Below, piece after piece: positions 44,785-55,351 of a stretch of DNA of 64,000 bases. Position 1 is the stretch's first letter; the number at the start of each line of letters is the position of its first letter. Source of the stretch: Acidovorax sp. (GTDB lineage Bacteria > Pseudomonadota > Gammaproteobacteria > Burkholderiales > Burkholderiaceae_C); contig JAITLO010000004.1 in the NCBI GenBank assembly GCA_031277855.1, positions 1-64,000 on the forward strand. The letters are read 5' to 3'. The translations under genes were made by a program, and so were the position numbers. Below the pieces are notes generated by a model. The model worked only from the letters and a program-made list of their open reading frames with translations. It did no database searches and had not been told where the DNA came from.

Positions 44785-46056
44785 ATGCATCCCAAAGCCC
44801 TTCTGGACGCTTGCGCCGAACTGGTCAAGCTGACCTTGCAATTCCAACACCCGGCCGACGCCGTGGTGTCCCGCTATTTCCGCGACCACCGCAACCTGGG
44901 CCCGCGTGAGCGCGCCACGCTGGCCGAGACGGCCTACACCGTGCTGCGCAAGAAAACCCTGTTCGAATCCCTGGCCCGCTCCGGCAGCGGCCCCAAGGAA
45001 CGGCGCCTGGCCATTCTGGGCTTTCACGGTCCGCGCAGCTTTTTGAAGGCCGCGCTCAGCCCGCAGGAAATCCAGTGGGTGGACGACTGCGATGCCGTCA
45101 AGCCCGAGGAGTTGATGGCCCAGCACCGCCACAATCTGCCGCAATGGATGGCCGATGCGCTGCAGGCCCAGGTGGGCGATCAATTTGAAGCCCTGGCCGC
45201 CAGCATGCTGGAAGCCGCGCCGCTGGATTTGCGTGTCAACGCCCTGAATGCCAAGCGCGATGCCGTGCAAAAAGAGCTGGCCCAGGCCGGTATCAAGGCG
45301 GTCGCCACGCCATACTCGCCCTGGGGCCTGCGTGTGGACGACAAGCCCGCACTGACCAAGTTGGAGGCCTTCCAAAAAGGCCGCATCGAGGTGCAGGATG
45401 AAGGCTCGCAGCTGTTGGCCCTGTTGCTGGACGCCAAGCGCGGCGAAATGGTGGTGGATTTCTGCGCCGGTGCCGGTGGCAAGACCCTGGCCATTGGTGC
45501 CTCCATGCGCAACACCGGGCGCCTGTATGCCTTTGACGTGTCCAGCCACCGGCTGGAAGCGCTCAAGCCCCGCCTGGCGCGCAGCGGCCTGTCCAACGTC
45601 CACCCCGCTGCCCTGGCCCATGAGCGTGATGAGCGCGTCAAGCGCCTGGCCGGCAAGATCGACCGCGTGCTGGTCGACGCGCCATGTTCCGGCCTGGGCA
45701 CGCTGCGCCGCAACCCCGATCTGAAATGGCGCCAAGACCCCAAGGCCGTGGCCGAGCTGACTGAAAAACAGCAGTCGATTTTGACCAGCGCCGCGCGCAT
45801 GGTGAAAAGCGGTGGCCGCCTGGTCTATGCCACCTGCTCGGTGCTGCCCGAGGAAAACGAACGCATTGCCGAGGCCTTCCAGCAAGCCCATCCGGATTTT
45901 GTGCCGCTGGATGCCGGTGAAGTGCTGGCCAAGCTCAAGGTGGAGCAGGCGGATGTGCTGTGCAGCGGTGGCGACACCGGTACGCAGTATGTGCGTTTGT
46001 GGCCCCACGCCCACCAAACCGACGGCTTCTTCGCCGCAGTCTGGGAACGTAAGTAA
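44785..46056 (+). CDS. RsmB/NOP2/SUN-family RNA (cytosine-5) methyltransferase
   Basis: This 423-residue SAM-dependent enzyme modifies cytosine in RNA, most likely 16S rRNA. VDFCAGAGGKTLAIGAS is the SAM-binding motif; the two catalytic cysteines are C301 in VDAPCSGLGTLRRNP and C351 in ATCSVLPEEN. The N-terminal part lacks a clear full NusB-like domain, so it may be RsmB-like rather than RsmB itself. The ATG at 44785 begins the homologous region. A family D repeat follows. Confidence 0.92.
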   Translation: MHPKALLDACAELVKLTLQFQHPADAVVSRYFRDHRNLGPRERATLAETAYTVLRKKTLFESLARSGSGPKERRLAILGFHGPRSFLKAALSPQEIQWVDDCDAVKPEELMAQHRHNLPQWMADALQAQVGDQFEALAASMLEAAPLDLRVNALNAKRDAVQKELAQAGIKAVATPYSPWGLRVDDKPALTKLEAFQKGRIEVQDEGSQLLALLLDAKRGEMVVDFCAGAGGKTLAIGASMRNTGRLYAFDVSSHRLEALKPRLARSGLSNVHPAALAHERDERVKRLAGKIDRVLVDAPCSGLGTLRRNPDLKWRQDPKAVAELTEKQQSILTSAARMVKSGGRLVYATCSVLPEENERIAEAFQQAHPDFVPLDAGEVLAKLKVEQADVLCSGGDTGTQYVRLWPHAHQTDGFFAAVWERK

Positions 46057-46077
46057 AAAATGCTTGGTTGCTGCCTT

Positions 46078-46240
46078 CTTGTGAGGCGGCCATACAGCGC
46101 TTGATGCTTTGTTGCGCGCCCTTGCCGTAGATGGCTACTGTCTTCGGGCGAGACGCCGCGCCTCAAGCGCTGTCTGGCCGTTGTGGGGTGGCGTTGAGCG
46201 CCCGCTGTTTTGCTCAGGCCCACTCTGGCTGGCATTCTTT
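46078..46240 (+). repeat. Dispersed repeat, family D (copy 2), with conserved hairpin
   Basis: About 163 bp resemble 33350-33515. The arms ACAGCGCTTGA (46094-46104) and TCAAGCGCTGT (46163-46173) pair over 11 bases. It occupies the gap after the methyltransferase gene, as copy 1 does after the bestrophin gene. Confidence 0.75.
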
Positions 46241-46281
46241 TTCCGCGTTCTCACGCCCCTGCACCCTCTACCATCCTCCGC

Positions 46282-47061
46282 ATGAGTTCCCAATACGAAA
46301 ACCTGGCCCAGCTCGACCTCTGGACGAGCTTCTTCAAGGTCACCCCCCTCGAGCTGCCGGCCGAGCGCCAGATGCGTGCCCGTCGCATCAGCGGTTTTAT
46401 CCGCGCCAAGGCGCAGCCAGCGCCTGAGACGGCGGTGCCTGCCACACCTGTGGTGGTGGAAGATTCCGGGTCTGAAGTGCCGGCCGAGAGCAGTGGCAAA
46501 AAATCCGCCCCCCCGGTGGAACGCGAATGGGTTTCTGCGCAATGGGGGCTGGTGCCGGCCTGGGTCAAGTCGGCATCGGACGCACGTCTGCGTTCGCTCA
46601 AGCTGATCGAGGCGCGCAATGAAAGCGTGTCCACCACCCAGGCATTTCGCGATGCCTGGCTGGCGGGCCAGCGCTGCATCATCCCCATCCAGGCCTTTTA
46701 CGAGGACGATTTGCGCGCAGGTGGCAAGCCCGTGCCCACGCGCATTGCGCGCGTGGATGGCGAGCCCATGGGCGTGGCGGGCATCTGGTCGCGCTGGCAA
46801 GACCCGGAAACCGGCGCCGAGCTGATGAGCTACGCCATGCTCACCATCAACGCCAACAGCCATGCGCTGATGCGCCGCTACCAGCACCCGGGCAGCGAAA
46901 AACGCATGCCCGCCATCCTGGGTGAAGGTACATACGACGCCTGGCTCACCACCCGCCAGGAGAAAGCCCGCGAGTTCATGCGCGCCTACCCGGCCAACTG
47001 GCTGCTGGCGAATCCGGTGGAAAACAAAAAAGACAAAAAGCCCAAGGGCTTGTTTGATTGA
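46282..47061 (+). CDS. SRAP (YedK/HMCES)-like protein lacking the catalytic Cys
   Basis: This 259-residue protein has the SRAP fold pattern: AQWGLVPAWVKS, then LIEARNESV, CIIPIQAFYEDD and RMPAIL. Canonical members begin MCGR, and Cys2 crosslinks to abasic sites. Here the start is MSSQYENL without Cys, the Asn of NARxET is replaced by Glu (EARNES), and the His before RMP is Glu (EKRMP). The Glu of FYE is kept. It has a Pro/Ala-rich insert at about 41-75. It is probably a divergent paralogue with another role. Confidence 0.85.
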   Translation: MSSQYENLAQLDLWTSFFKVTPLELPAERQMRARRISGFIRAKAQPAPETAVPATPVVVEDSGSEVPAESSGKKSAPPVEREWVSAQWGLVPAWVKSASDARLRSLKLIEARNESVSTTQAFRDAWLAGQRCIIPIQAFYEDDLRAGGKPVPTRIARVDGEPMGVAGIWSRWQDPETGAELMSYAMLTINANSHALMRRYQHPGSEKRMPAILGEGTYDAWLTTRQEKAREFMRAYPANWLLANPVENKKDKKPKGLFD

Positions 47062-47140
47062 GCATCGCTGGGGAAGCGCCGCGCTTTCTTGAGCGTTTTA
47101 GCTGTCCCCTGCTCATGCCCCTGCGCTGCGCGCGGTGTTA

Positions 47141-47238
47141 CCCCTTCCCCTGCGGGGGAAGGCAGGGATGGGGGCAGACCCCTTGTCTTGCCCCCTCTCC
47201 CGCTTGCGGGAGAGGGCAGGGGTGAGGGGCGGTCCCAT
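47141..47238. repeat. Dispersed C-rich repeat, family B
   Basis: Two hairpin units (CCCTTCCCCTGC / GGGGGAAGG and CTCTCCCGC / GCGGGAGAG) joined by a G-rich and C-rich linker. It corresponds to the 24608-24708 element in inverted order and fills the gap after the SRAP-like gene. Confidence 0.6.
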
Positions 47239-47263
47239 GGGCACCAAGCTGAACCCGAACGAC

Positions 47264-47611
47264 TCAGGCTGCAGCAGGCTGTTGCCGCCCCAGCACTCTG
47301 CGCACCGCTGCATAGAGACCAGCCACCCAACTGGGCTGCGGCGCAGGCTCCAGCAGCTGCAACTGCACGGGATTGCTATCCAGGCAGTCCAGATGCAGCC
47401 ATACCGGCATGCCATCGTGGCCGCCCTCCATGTGCTGGCCGCAGGCCAGCTCGCGCTGCTGGGCCAGCAGCACCTGGCCCCATACCAGCGGGCCGCTGCG
47501 CACGCCCACACGGCCTTGTAGGCACAGCAAACGCCAGCCGGGTGGCAGGCACAGCACAGGGGTGGTGCGTGGATTGATGGGCTGTGTAGCGGTGGTGGCA
47601 GCGGGCTGCAT
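47264..47611 (-). CDS. Small hypothetical protein, possibly DUF2917-like
   Basis: This 115-residue protein has a segment LPPGWRLLCLQGRVGVRSG near residue 23 that resembles DUF2917 proteins (start of a small beta-rich fold), followed by no recognised motif. GGAAAG lies 8 bases before the ATG at 47611. It diverges from the MocR-type regulator gene, whose target it could be. The assignment is tentative. Confidence 0.5.
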   Translation of the reverse strand: MQPAATTATQPINPRTTPVLCLPPGWRLLCLQGRVGVRSGPLVWGQVLLAQQRELACGQHMEGGHDGMPVWLHLDCLDSNPVQLQLLEPAPQPSWVAGLYAAVRRVLGRQQPAAA

Positions 47612-47820
47612 AAGAGGCTTTCCAAGCGGTGTTGCAAGGCCTTCAGCATAAAAACAGCGCCCTGTTTTCAACAGGCACAGCCCGTGGAGCAGCAAAGCAG
47701 AACAGCCACGAAACCTGCTGCCCTGTTCCGCATGTGCGCACGCTGTTCTGTATCTGTATCCCGCACAGTGTCTGCGGCATCATGTCGCCCTGCTTGCTCT
47801 CTCTTCTGGCTGATTTGCCT

Positions 47821-49350
47821 ATGCCCCGCTCCACTGCCCCGCTTTCGCCTTCGTCCTCGGAGTTGCCGCTGTACCGTCAACTGGCACAGGTGTATGAGCA
47901 GGCCATTGCCGGCGGCAGTTTGCGCCCCGGCATGCAAATGCCTTCGGTGCGCGAGCTGCGCCAGCGCCACCAGGTCAGCCTGTCCACAGCGCTGCAGGTG
48001 TTGCGCTGGCTGGAGGCGCAGGGCGCTGTCGAGGTGCGCGAACGCGTGGGCTACTTTGTCAGCGCTCCACGCACCTTGGCTGCCGTGCCCGCCGCGCGCG
48101 AGCCCGATATGCAGCGTCCGCTGCAGCCCGACCCGCAGCTGTTTGCCGGCATCAACGAACGTATCTCGGTGATTTTGGAAAAAGCCCGCCTGGCCGGCCC
48201 GCTGGTGGTGGACCTGGGCAGCGCCATGCCCGACCCCAGCCTGTTTGATGGCACGGCGTTGAACAAGCTGGCCGTGCGCTTGCTCAAAGAGCAGCCCGAT
48301 GTGCTGGTCTATGGCCCGTCGGCTCCCAGAACACACCCCGAATTCCAGCAGGCCATGGCCCACCATGCGCTGCGTTTTGGCCTGAATCTGGCGCCGGCGG
48401 AAGTCAGCGCCACCCATGGCAATTCCGAGGCGGTGAATCTGGCGCTGGATGCGGTGGCCCAGCCCGGAGATGTGGTTGCCGTGGAGTCTCCCACCTTCTT
48501 CGGCATCTTGCAGGCCATCGAGGCCCAGGGCCTGCGGGCGCTGGAGATTCCCAGCAGCCCGCACACCGGCATCTCGCTGGAGGCGCTGGAACTGGCAGTG
48601 CGCAACGAGCCGCGGCTCAAGGCCGTGGTGGTGGTGCCGCATCTGCAAATGCCCCTGGGCAGCGTGATGCCCGATGCCCACAAAGAGCGGCTGGTGCAGC
48701 TGTGCGCCGCCCATGGGCTGGCGCTGATCGAGGACGATATCTACCGCGAGTTCATGGACACGCCCCAGCCCGCACGCCCGGCCAAGGCCTGGGACCAGCC
48801 GGGCGACAAGGGCTGCGTGATCTACTGCGTCTCGCTCAGCAAAAGCTTTGCCCCCGGTCTGCGCCAGGGCTGGATGAGTGGGGGGCGCTGGCATGCGCGG
48901 CTGCAAATGCTCAAGTTCTCGCGCACCCGCAATATGCAAAGCTGGTCGCAGCTGCTGGCCGCGCGCAGCGTAGATTCACCGGCCTATGAGCGCCATATGC
49001 GCCGCATGCGCGCCCAGCTGCAGGTGCAGCGCGAGCAGGCCGCCCAGGCCGTGGCACGCTACTTTCCCGTAGGCAGCCGTTTCAGCCTGCCGCGTGGGGG
49101 GCTCAGCCTGTGGGTGGAGCTGCCGCCCGCCATCTCCACCATGGCCCTGTACGACGAGGCCCTGGCACGCGGCGTGCGCATCGCGCCCGGGCCCATGTTC
49201 TCCAACACCGGACGCTATGAAAACTTTATCCGCCTGAGTTGCGGCCTGCCTTTTACCTCGGCGGTGGAGCAGGCCTATCAGACGCTGGGGGCGCTGATGC
49301 ATGAGCAACTGCGGGCGGCGGGGCCGGGGTTGGCGTTGGTGAGGGCTTAG
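47821..49350 (+). CDS. MocR-type transcription regulator (GntR wing plus aminotransferase domain)
   Basis: This 509-residue protein has a GntR winged helix (about 20-95, GSLRPGMQMPSVRELRQRH) and a class I aminotransferase-like domain (about 125-495). The PLP lysine is K341 in VSLSKSFAPGLRQGW. Such regulators sense PLP or amino-compound metabolites. The ATG at 47821 is the start of homology, though the frame is open to 47629. The upstream region holds two CTGTTC elements (about 47731 and 47751), which could be its own operator. Confidence 0.92.
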   Translation: MPRSTAPLSPSSSELPLYRQLAQVYEQAIAGGSLRPGMQMPSVRELRQRHQVSLSTALQVLRWLEAQGAVEVRERVGYFVSAPRTLAAVPAAREPDMQRPLQPDPQLFAGINERISVILEKARLAGPLVVDLGSAMPDPSLFDGTALNKLAVRLLKEQPDVLVYGPSAPRTHPEFQQAMAHHALRFGLNLAPAEVSATHGNSEAVNLALDAVAQPGDVVAVESPTFFGILQAIEAQGLRALEIPSSPHTGISLEALELAVRNEPRLKAVVVVPHLQMPLGSVMPDAHKERLVQLCAAHGLALIEDDIYREFMDTPQPARPAKAWDQPGDKGCVIYCVSLSKSFAPGLRQGWMSGGRWHARLQMLKFSRTRNMQSWSQLLAARSVDSPAYERHMRRMRAQLQVQREQAAQAVARYFPVGSRFSLPRGGLSLWVELPPAISTMALYDEALARGVRIAPGPMFSNTGRYENFIRLSCGLPFTSAVEQAYQTLGALMHEQLRAAGPGLALVRA

Positions 49351-49440
49351 TTTTGGAGACTGCGCTTATTTTTATGGGTTGCTTGAGACGTGGGAGTGCT
49401 GGCTTTCGACCCAAAGCGGTAGTTCGCAGCTCACAAAAAA

Positions 49441-49797
49441 TCAGCTTCCCCCGTCAAATCGAGCTCCAACTTGAGGGTCGTAAAGAGGGCACCCGAACTC
49501 AGTACCTAGATCGATAAAGCGGTTCATGTCATCGCCACTCATGCCATAGCAATCCACACGGAGCATCTGAGAAGTAGTAGAAATTTGGAAAGCTCCACGG
49601 TTCGAGGCTTCCCAGTTCTGTTCATCAAGTTGCACCCAGCCATCAGAGAAGAGAATCTTGAGACGATTCAACATTTCCTCAATGGGCAACTCTTCTAATC
49701 CGTCAATACTCTTCCCCACGCACAAGTTTTTGTAGGTCGTTTGGGGATCAAGGTAGATGCCAGATTTGTATTTCCAAAAATTCAGGTCATAACTCAT
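49441..49797 (-). CDS. Hypothetical protein, immunity-protein-like
   Basis: This 118-residue acidic protein begins MSYDLNFWKYK and has no signal peptide or membrane segment. Its base composition is lower in GC than its neighbours, a sign of transfer. Small acidic proteins with such starts occur among immunity proteins of polymorphic toxin systems, but this is only a resemblance, and no toxin gene is nearby. No clear ribosome-binding site. The family is not identified. Confidence 0.65.
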   Translation of the reverse strand: MSYDLNFWKYKSGIYLDPQTTYKNLCVGKSIDGLEELPIEEMLNRLKILFSDGWVQLDEQNWEASNRGAFQISTTSQMLRVDCYGMSGDDMNRFIDLGTEFGCPLYDPQVGARFDGGS

Positions 49798-49905
49798 CTT
49801 GGGTACTTACAGCGAATGGCATTGAAAAGTGCGGATGCTACCAATCTACTGCCGAAGCCACCGACAGCTTCTGGCCGAAGGACGCCACCCAACGCTGAGT
49901 TGATC

Positions 49906-49943
49906 AAAAAATCCCCGCCAAGCCTAAAAGCCCAGCGGGGATT
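49906..49943 (-). terminator. Rho-independent terminator of ribH
   Basis: On the minus strand AATCCCCGC pairs with GCGGGGATT (9 bp, 16-base loop) and runs into TTTTTT, about 60 bases after the ribH stop. Confidence 0.85.
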
Positions 49944-50004
49944 CCTTATTTGATAGCTACCTCAGCGCTCGCAGAAAGCGCCAGAGGCCCAAAACACCCT
50001 GATA

Positions 50005-50526
50005 TCAAGCCGTCACGGCCTGGCTCAGCAGCGCATCCAAAGCTGCATGCTGTGCCAGGGTCTGGGCGCAGGTATTGGCGGCCTCTTCGCCCTTTTGCAC
50101 AAAGTGCTGGCGGAAGAAGTCCTGCAGATCGCCGGCCTGGAAGTTGTGCGGCGTCAGCGCCACCGAGAACACGGGCACGCCGGTATCGAGCTGCACGCGC
50201 ATCAGGCCGTCGACCACGGCGGTGGAGACAAACTCGTGGTGGTAGATGCCGCCGTTGACGATCACGGCGCAGCCGATCACGGCGTCAAACTGGCCGGACT
50301 GGGCCAGCTTTTGTGCCATCAGCGGGATTTCAAAGGCGCCGGGCACATCGATCTGGTGGATGCGTGCGGGGGCAGCGCCCAGCTCGGTCAGGCGGCGCAC
50401 GGCGGCGTCGCGGGCCTGGTGGACCACATCGCTGTGCCAGTTGGCGCTGATGATGGCGATGCGGGCCTGGGCCAAAGCTGGATTGGCAGTGCTGGTGGTG
50501 GGGAGGGAAACCGAAATCTGATTCAT
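50005..50526 (-). CDS. ribH: 6,7-dimethyl-8-ribityllumazine synthase, type II-like
   Basis: This 173-residue enzyme makes the riboflavin precursor. Residues ANWHSDVV near 30, DVPGAFEIPLMAQKL near 65 and IVNGGIYHHEFVSTAV near 88 fit the RibH2-type branch rather than the common icosahedral RibH1; the substrate site reads VALTPHNF near 124. It stands alone behind an FMN riboswitch and ends at a terminator, so it is expressed as a single-gene unit. Confidence 0.92.
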   Translation of the reverse strand: MNQISVSLPTTSTANPALAQARIAIISANWHSDVVHQARDAAVRRLTELGAAPARIHQIDVPGAFEIPLMAQKLAQSGQFDAVIGCAVIVNGGIYHHEFVSTAVVDGLMRVQLDTGVPVFSVALTPHNFQAGDLQDFFRQHFVQKGEEAANTCAQTLAQHAALDALLSQAVTA

Positions 50527-50654
50527 GGTGTTGGTCTTGCTAGACGAAAAACAAATGAATCAGGGCGCGCGAAGGCAGGGCAGCCGGAGACAGCTGCACA
50601 TGGCGCGGCCATGCCGCACCCATGCGCTGCCACCCCAGGCTGGGGGACAGGTCT

Positions 50655-50810
50655 TCACGTTACTCTTTCATCCGGACTGTGACCGTCGGCTCTGGCATCG
50701 CACCAGATCTGCTGACCCTGCAAGGACGGAGCCTGGCAAGCGCTCGCGGGCTCGCAGCCTAAGCTGCATACCGCCGGTGGGGAGTTTCACCCCGCCCTGA
50801 GAACGTTGTC
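50655..50810 (-). promoter_or_regulatory. FMN riboswitch (RFN element) upstream of ribH
   Basis: On the minus strand the hallmarks appear in order: AGGGCGGGGTGAAACTCCCC, ACCGGCGGTATGC, a variable arm, GGGTCAGCAGATCTGGTG, AGCCGACGGTCACAGTCCGG and ATGAAAGAG. ACGTTCTC and GAGTAACGT close the base stem. It ends about 130 bases before the ribH ATG, so FMN should shut down ribH. Confidence 0.93.
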
Positions 50811-50897
50811 GCCCTGGGTGGGCAACGGGGTCATTGTAGGCGCTGCGAATCACCGCACTGCCCATGCTGGTGTTGGCGTTCGTTGGTTCACGGGCAA

Positions 50898-50935
50898 CAA
50901 AAAACCGCCAGGGCCGGGGCCGGTGGCGGTTTTTT
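50898..50935 (-). terminator. Terminator after rpmG (bidirectional-looking)
   Basis: AAAACCGCCA pairs with TGGCGGTTTT around a GC-rich loop, with A and T runs on both sides. It lies about 17 bases after the rpmG stop and upstream of the FMN riboswitch, insulating the two units. Confidence 0.85.
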
Positions 50936-50951
50936 GGGGAATCAGGCCGAA

Positions 50952-51122
50952 TTACTTCAGCTTGGCTTCCTTGTACTCGACGTGCTTGCGAGCCTTGGGG
51001 TCGAACTTCATGATCGACATCTTTTCAGGCATCGTCTTCTTGTTCTTGGTCGTGGTGTAGAAGTGACCGGTACCAGCAGTGGAAGCCAGCTTGATCTTTT
51101 CGCGTCCGCCTTTAGCAGCCAT
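50952..51122 (-). CDS. rpmG: Ribosomal protein L33
   Basis: This 56-residue protein reads [20 protein letters not shown], with FYTTTKNKK and [18 protein letters not shown], the standard bacterial L33 pattern of the type without zinc-binding cysteines. AAGGAGAAAC precedes the ATG. It follows rpmB by 20 bases as in other bacteria. Confidence 0.97.
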   Translation of the reverse strand: MAAKGGREKIKLASTAGTGHFYTTTKNKKTMPEKMSIMKFDPKARKHVEYKEAKLK

Positions 51123-51142
51123 GGTGTTTCTCCTTCAGGAAA

Positions 51143-51376
51143 TTAAGCTTGGCCACGGGCGCGCATGTCTGCGAGCACGGAGTCGATACCGTTCTTGTCG
51201 ATCAGGCGCAGAGCAGCGCTGGAAACGCGCAGGCGCACCCAACGGTTTTCGCTTTCCACCCAGAAACGGCGGTACTGCAGGTTGGGCAGGAAACGACGCT
51301 TGGTCTTGTTGTTGGCGTGGGAAACGTTGTTGCCCACCATGGGCTTCTTGCCCGTAACTTCACATACGCGTGCCAT
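51143..51376 (-). CDS. rpmB: Ribosomal protein L28
   Basis: This 77-residue protein begins [20 protein letters not shown] and has the [20 protein letters not shown] segment of L28. The Met at 51376 is the start; the frame continues upstream without homology. It is the first gene of the rpmB-rpmG unit. Confidence 0.97.
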   Translation of the reverse strand: MARVCEVTGKKPMVGNNVSHANNKTKRRFLPNLQYRRFWVESENRWVRLRVSSAALRLIDKNGIDSVLADMRARGQA

Positions 51377-51778
51377 TGGGACACTCCGATAGTTGAATCG
51401 GCCGCCGGCTCTGAGCCTCCTGCTGTATGCAGAAGTTGTGCCGACAACCTCACCTCGCCAGTTTGAATGGGTGGCGGTAACCCGATTTGCTATCCATGTC
51501 CCAATCTGTTGGTACAGACGTCCCACATCCAGCAAAGCCAGGCATTATAGCCAATAAACAAAAAAGCCCTGAAGGAGCTTGGAATCACCCCCTGAGGCGC
51601 TGCGCGCCTTCACCCCTCTCTGGCGCTGCGCGCCGGAGGGGGACGCTGCCAGCGCGGCGGGGCGGCCCTTGCGCGGCAGCCTGGCCTGCGCTGTGCCAGT
51701 TTCAAGCGATGCGGCCTTGGCGCAGTCGCAAGGATGCGACAGTTCAGCAACCACCCGGGCGGCGCCGGGAGGTGATGC
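51377..51778. other. Intergenic region between rpmB and trxB
   Basis: These 402 bases hold no gene. The part near rpmB should contain its promoter. The rest is a family A repeat (51587-51688) and a stretch next to the trxB stop with no clear hairpin. Confidence 0.6.
51587..51688. repeat. Dispersed repeat, family A (inverted copy)
   Basis: CCCCCTGAGGCGC, a short inverted repeat (GGCGCTGCGCGCC), then GCCAGCGCGGCGGGGCGGCC followed by CTTGCGCGGC, the reverse complement of the 771-858 core. Confidence 0.7.
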
Positions 51779-52795
<1,017 letters not shown>

Positions 52796-52987
52796 TCAGG
52801 CGCAGCAGGCTGCGCTGGACCGGTGCATGCAGCCATTGTAGAAAGGGCAAGAGCCCTGTGCTGGAACAGGCTGTTGTCGACGAGCAGGCCCCGGGTGTGG
52901 CAAGCTTTGTTGCAACTGTTTGCATTTGCCGGGCCTCTGGATTCCTGGAAGGTGTCTGGGCGCTAGGGTAAGCTAGCCGTCTTTCGT

Positions 52988-55312
52988 ATGACTTCTACTT
53001 TCAATGCCTTGAACGCCTCGTCTGCCAAAGCCCCGCCGAAAGCGGGCATTGTTCGTTTTGGGCATGAGGTGTGCTTGGTGGTGGCGCTGCTGGCGCTCAT
53101 CTTCTGGCTGCTGGCACTGTTCACCTATTCCCCCCAGGATGCGGCCTGGTCCACCAGTGGCCAGGCCAACGGCGTGGTCGTGCGCAACTGGGCAGGTCGC
53201 CTGGGTGCCTGGCTGGCCGATACCTCGTATTTCGGATTCGGTTACTCCGTCTGGTGGGCGGTGCTGGCCGCCGTCTTCGCCTGGGGGCGCTCGCTGCGCC
53301 GCTGGATACGCGGCGAGACGTTGGAGGGCCGCCCCTGGCGGGACAACGCGCAGTTCTGGCTGGGCCTGCTGCTGCTGCTGGGCGCCAGCACGGCGTTGGA
53401 ATGGTCGCGCCTGTACCGGCTGGAAGCCGCCTTGCCCGGCCATGGCGGCGGCGTGCTGGGCTATATGGTGGGCAAGACCAGCGTGGGCTGGCTGGGCTTC
53501 ACCGGCTCGGGGTTGATGGGCATCATGCTCTTGATTTTGGGTCTGAGCCTGGTGTTTCACTTCTCCTGGGGCTCCGTGGCCGAGACCCTGGGTGCACGCA
53601 TAGACCGCCTGGTGCGCATAGGCCAGCAGCATCGCGAAAAGGTCAAAGACCTGGCCGTGGGCCGCCGTGCAGCCAAGGAGCGCAGCGATGTGCTGCAAGA
53701 GGTGCATGTGGGCGCCGAAGAGGCCTACCAGCCCAAGCCGGTGCAGATCAACACACCGACGCAAACGCCGGCAGCACCCAGCGAGCGCGTGATCAAGGAA
53801 CGCCAGCAGCCCTTGTTCCAGGACATGGCCGACAGCGTTCTGCCCCAGGTGGACCTGCTGGATGCCGCACCGGCCAAGCAAGAGACCGTTTCTGCCGACA
53901 CGCTGGAGATGACCAGCCGCCTGATCGAGAAAAAGCTCAAGGATTTTGGCGTGGAAGTGCATGTGGTGCAGGCCACGCCAGGCCCGGTGGTCACGCGCTA
54001 CGAAATCGAGCCGGCCACCGGCGTCAAGGGCTCGCAGGTGGTGAACCTGGCCAAGGACCTGGCGCGCTCGCTGTCCCTGGTGTCTATTCGCGTGATCGAG
54101 ACCATTCCGGGCAAGAACTTCATGGCGCTCGAGCTGCCCAATGCGCGGCGCCAGTCGATTCGGCTGTCCGAGGTGCTGGGCTCCCAGGTCTACCACGAGG
54201 CCAAGAGCCTGCTGACCATGGGCCTGGGCAAGGACATTGAAGGCAAGCCCGTGGTGGCCGACCTGGCCAAGATGCCCCACGTGCTGGTGGCGGGGACCAC
54301 CGGCTCCGGCAAGTCGGTGGGTATCAATGCCATGATTTTGTCCCTGGTCTACAAGGCCGAGGCCAAGGATGTGCGCCTGCTGATGATCGACCCCAAGATG
54401 CTGGAAATGTCGGTCTACGAAGGCATTCCCCATCTGCTGTGTCCCGTTGTCACCGACATGAAGATGGCCGCCAACGGCCTGAACTGGTGCGTGGCCGAGA
54501 TGGAGCGCCGCTACAAGCTGATGAGCAAGCTGGGCGTGCGCAATCTGGCCGGCTACAACACCAAGATAGACGACGCCAAGACCAAGGGCGAGATCATTGG
54601 CAACCCCTTCAGCCTGACGCCGGAGTCGCCCGAGCCGCTGCAGCGCCTGCCCCATATCGTCATCGTCATCGACGAACTGGCGGACTTGATGATGGTGGTG
54701 GGTAAAAAAATCGAAGAGCTGATTGCCCGTCTGGCGCAAAAGGCGCGGGCTGCTGGCATCCATTTGATTCTGGCCACCCAGCGCCCCAGCGTGGACGTGA
54801 TCACCGGCCTGATCAAGGCCAACATCCCCACCCGCATCGCCTTCCAGGTCTCCAGCAAGATCGACAGCCGCACCGTGCTGGACCAGATGGGGGCGGAAAG
54901 TCTGCTGGGCATGGGTGACATGCTCTACATGGCCAGCGGCACCGGCCTGCCGATTCGCGTGCACGGCGCCTTTGTCTCGGACGACGAGGTGCACCGCGTG
55001 GTCAGCTACCTCAAGGAGCAGGGCGAGCCCGATTACATCGATGGCGTGCTGGAGTCTTCCATGTCCGATGAGGGCGGTGGTGGCGACGGCGAGGGCGGTG
55101 GTGACGGTGAGCAAGACCCAATGTACGACCAGGCCGTGGAAATCGTGCTGAAAGACCGCAAGGCCAGCATTTCCTACGTACAGCGCAAACTGCGCATTGG
55201 CTACAACCGCTCTGCCAATCTGCTGGAGCAGATGGAAAGAGCCGGCTTGGTCAGCTCGCTCACGGCCAGCGGCCAGCGTGAAGTGCTGGTGCCCGGCCGC
55301 GGGGACGAATAA
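52988..55312 (+). CDS. ftsK: DNA translocase FtsK
   Basis: This 774-residue septal DNA pump has four N-terminal membrane segments (within about 1-190), a short linker, and a motor domain with Walker [14 protein letters not shown] near residue 437, Walker [13 protein letters not shown] near 560, and a C-terminal winged helix (gamma, about 705-774, [20 protein letters not shown]). An acidic, Gly-rich insert precedes gamma. It separates chromosome ends at division with XerCD. lolA follows 39 bases later. Confidence 0.97.
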   Translation: MTSTFNALNASSAKAPPKAGIVRFGHEVCLVVALLALIFWLLALFTYSPQDAAWSTSGQANGVVVRNWAGRLGAWLADTSYFGFGYSVWWAVLAAVFAWGRSLRRWIRGETLEGRPWRDNAQFWLGLLLLLGASTALEWSRLYRLEAALPGHGGGVLGYMVGKTSVGWLGFTGSGLMGIMLLILGLSLVFHFSWGSVAETLGARIDRLVRIGQQHREKVKDLAVGRRAAKERSDVLQEVHVGAEEAYQPKPVQINTPTQTPAAPSERVIKERQQPLFQDMADSVLPQVDLLDAAPAKQETVSADTLEMTSRLIEKKLKDFGVEVHVVQATPGPVVTRYEIEPATGVKGSQVVNLAKDLARSLSLVSIRVIETIPGKNFMALELPNARRQSIRLSEVLGSQVYHEAKSLLTMGLGKDIEGKPVVADLAKMPHVLVAGTTGSGKSVGINAMILSLVYKAEAKDVRLLMIDPKMLEMSVYEGIPHLLCPVVTDMKMAANGLNWCVAEMERRYKLMSKLGVRNLAGYNTKIDDAKTKGEIIGNPFSLTPESPEPLQRLPHIVIVIDELADLMMVVGKKIEELIARLAQKARAAGIHLILATQRPSVDVITGLIKANIPTRIAFQVSSKIDSRTVLDQMGAESLLGMGDMLYMASGTGLPIRVHGAFVSDDEVHRVVSYLKEQGEPDYIDGVLESSMSDEGGGGDGEGGGDGEQDPMYDQAVEIVLKDRKASISYVQRKLRIGYNRSANLLEQMERAGLVSSLTASGQREVLVPGRGDE

Positions 55313-55351
55313 CGGCCGCGCGCCGTTTCCTATCGATTAAGGAGTTTGCGC

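Noticed and set aside
49741..49953. Possible short gene on the plus strand between the low-GC orphan and ribH
   Set aside because: It overlaps the orphan gene's start and the ribH terminator and has no recognisable motif.
52973..55114. Open frame of 713 codons opposite ftsK
   Set aside because: It is the complement of a complete FtsK and has only low-complexity His/Gln/Leu content.
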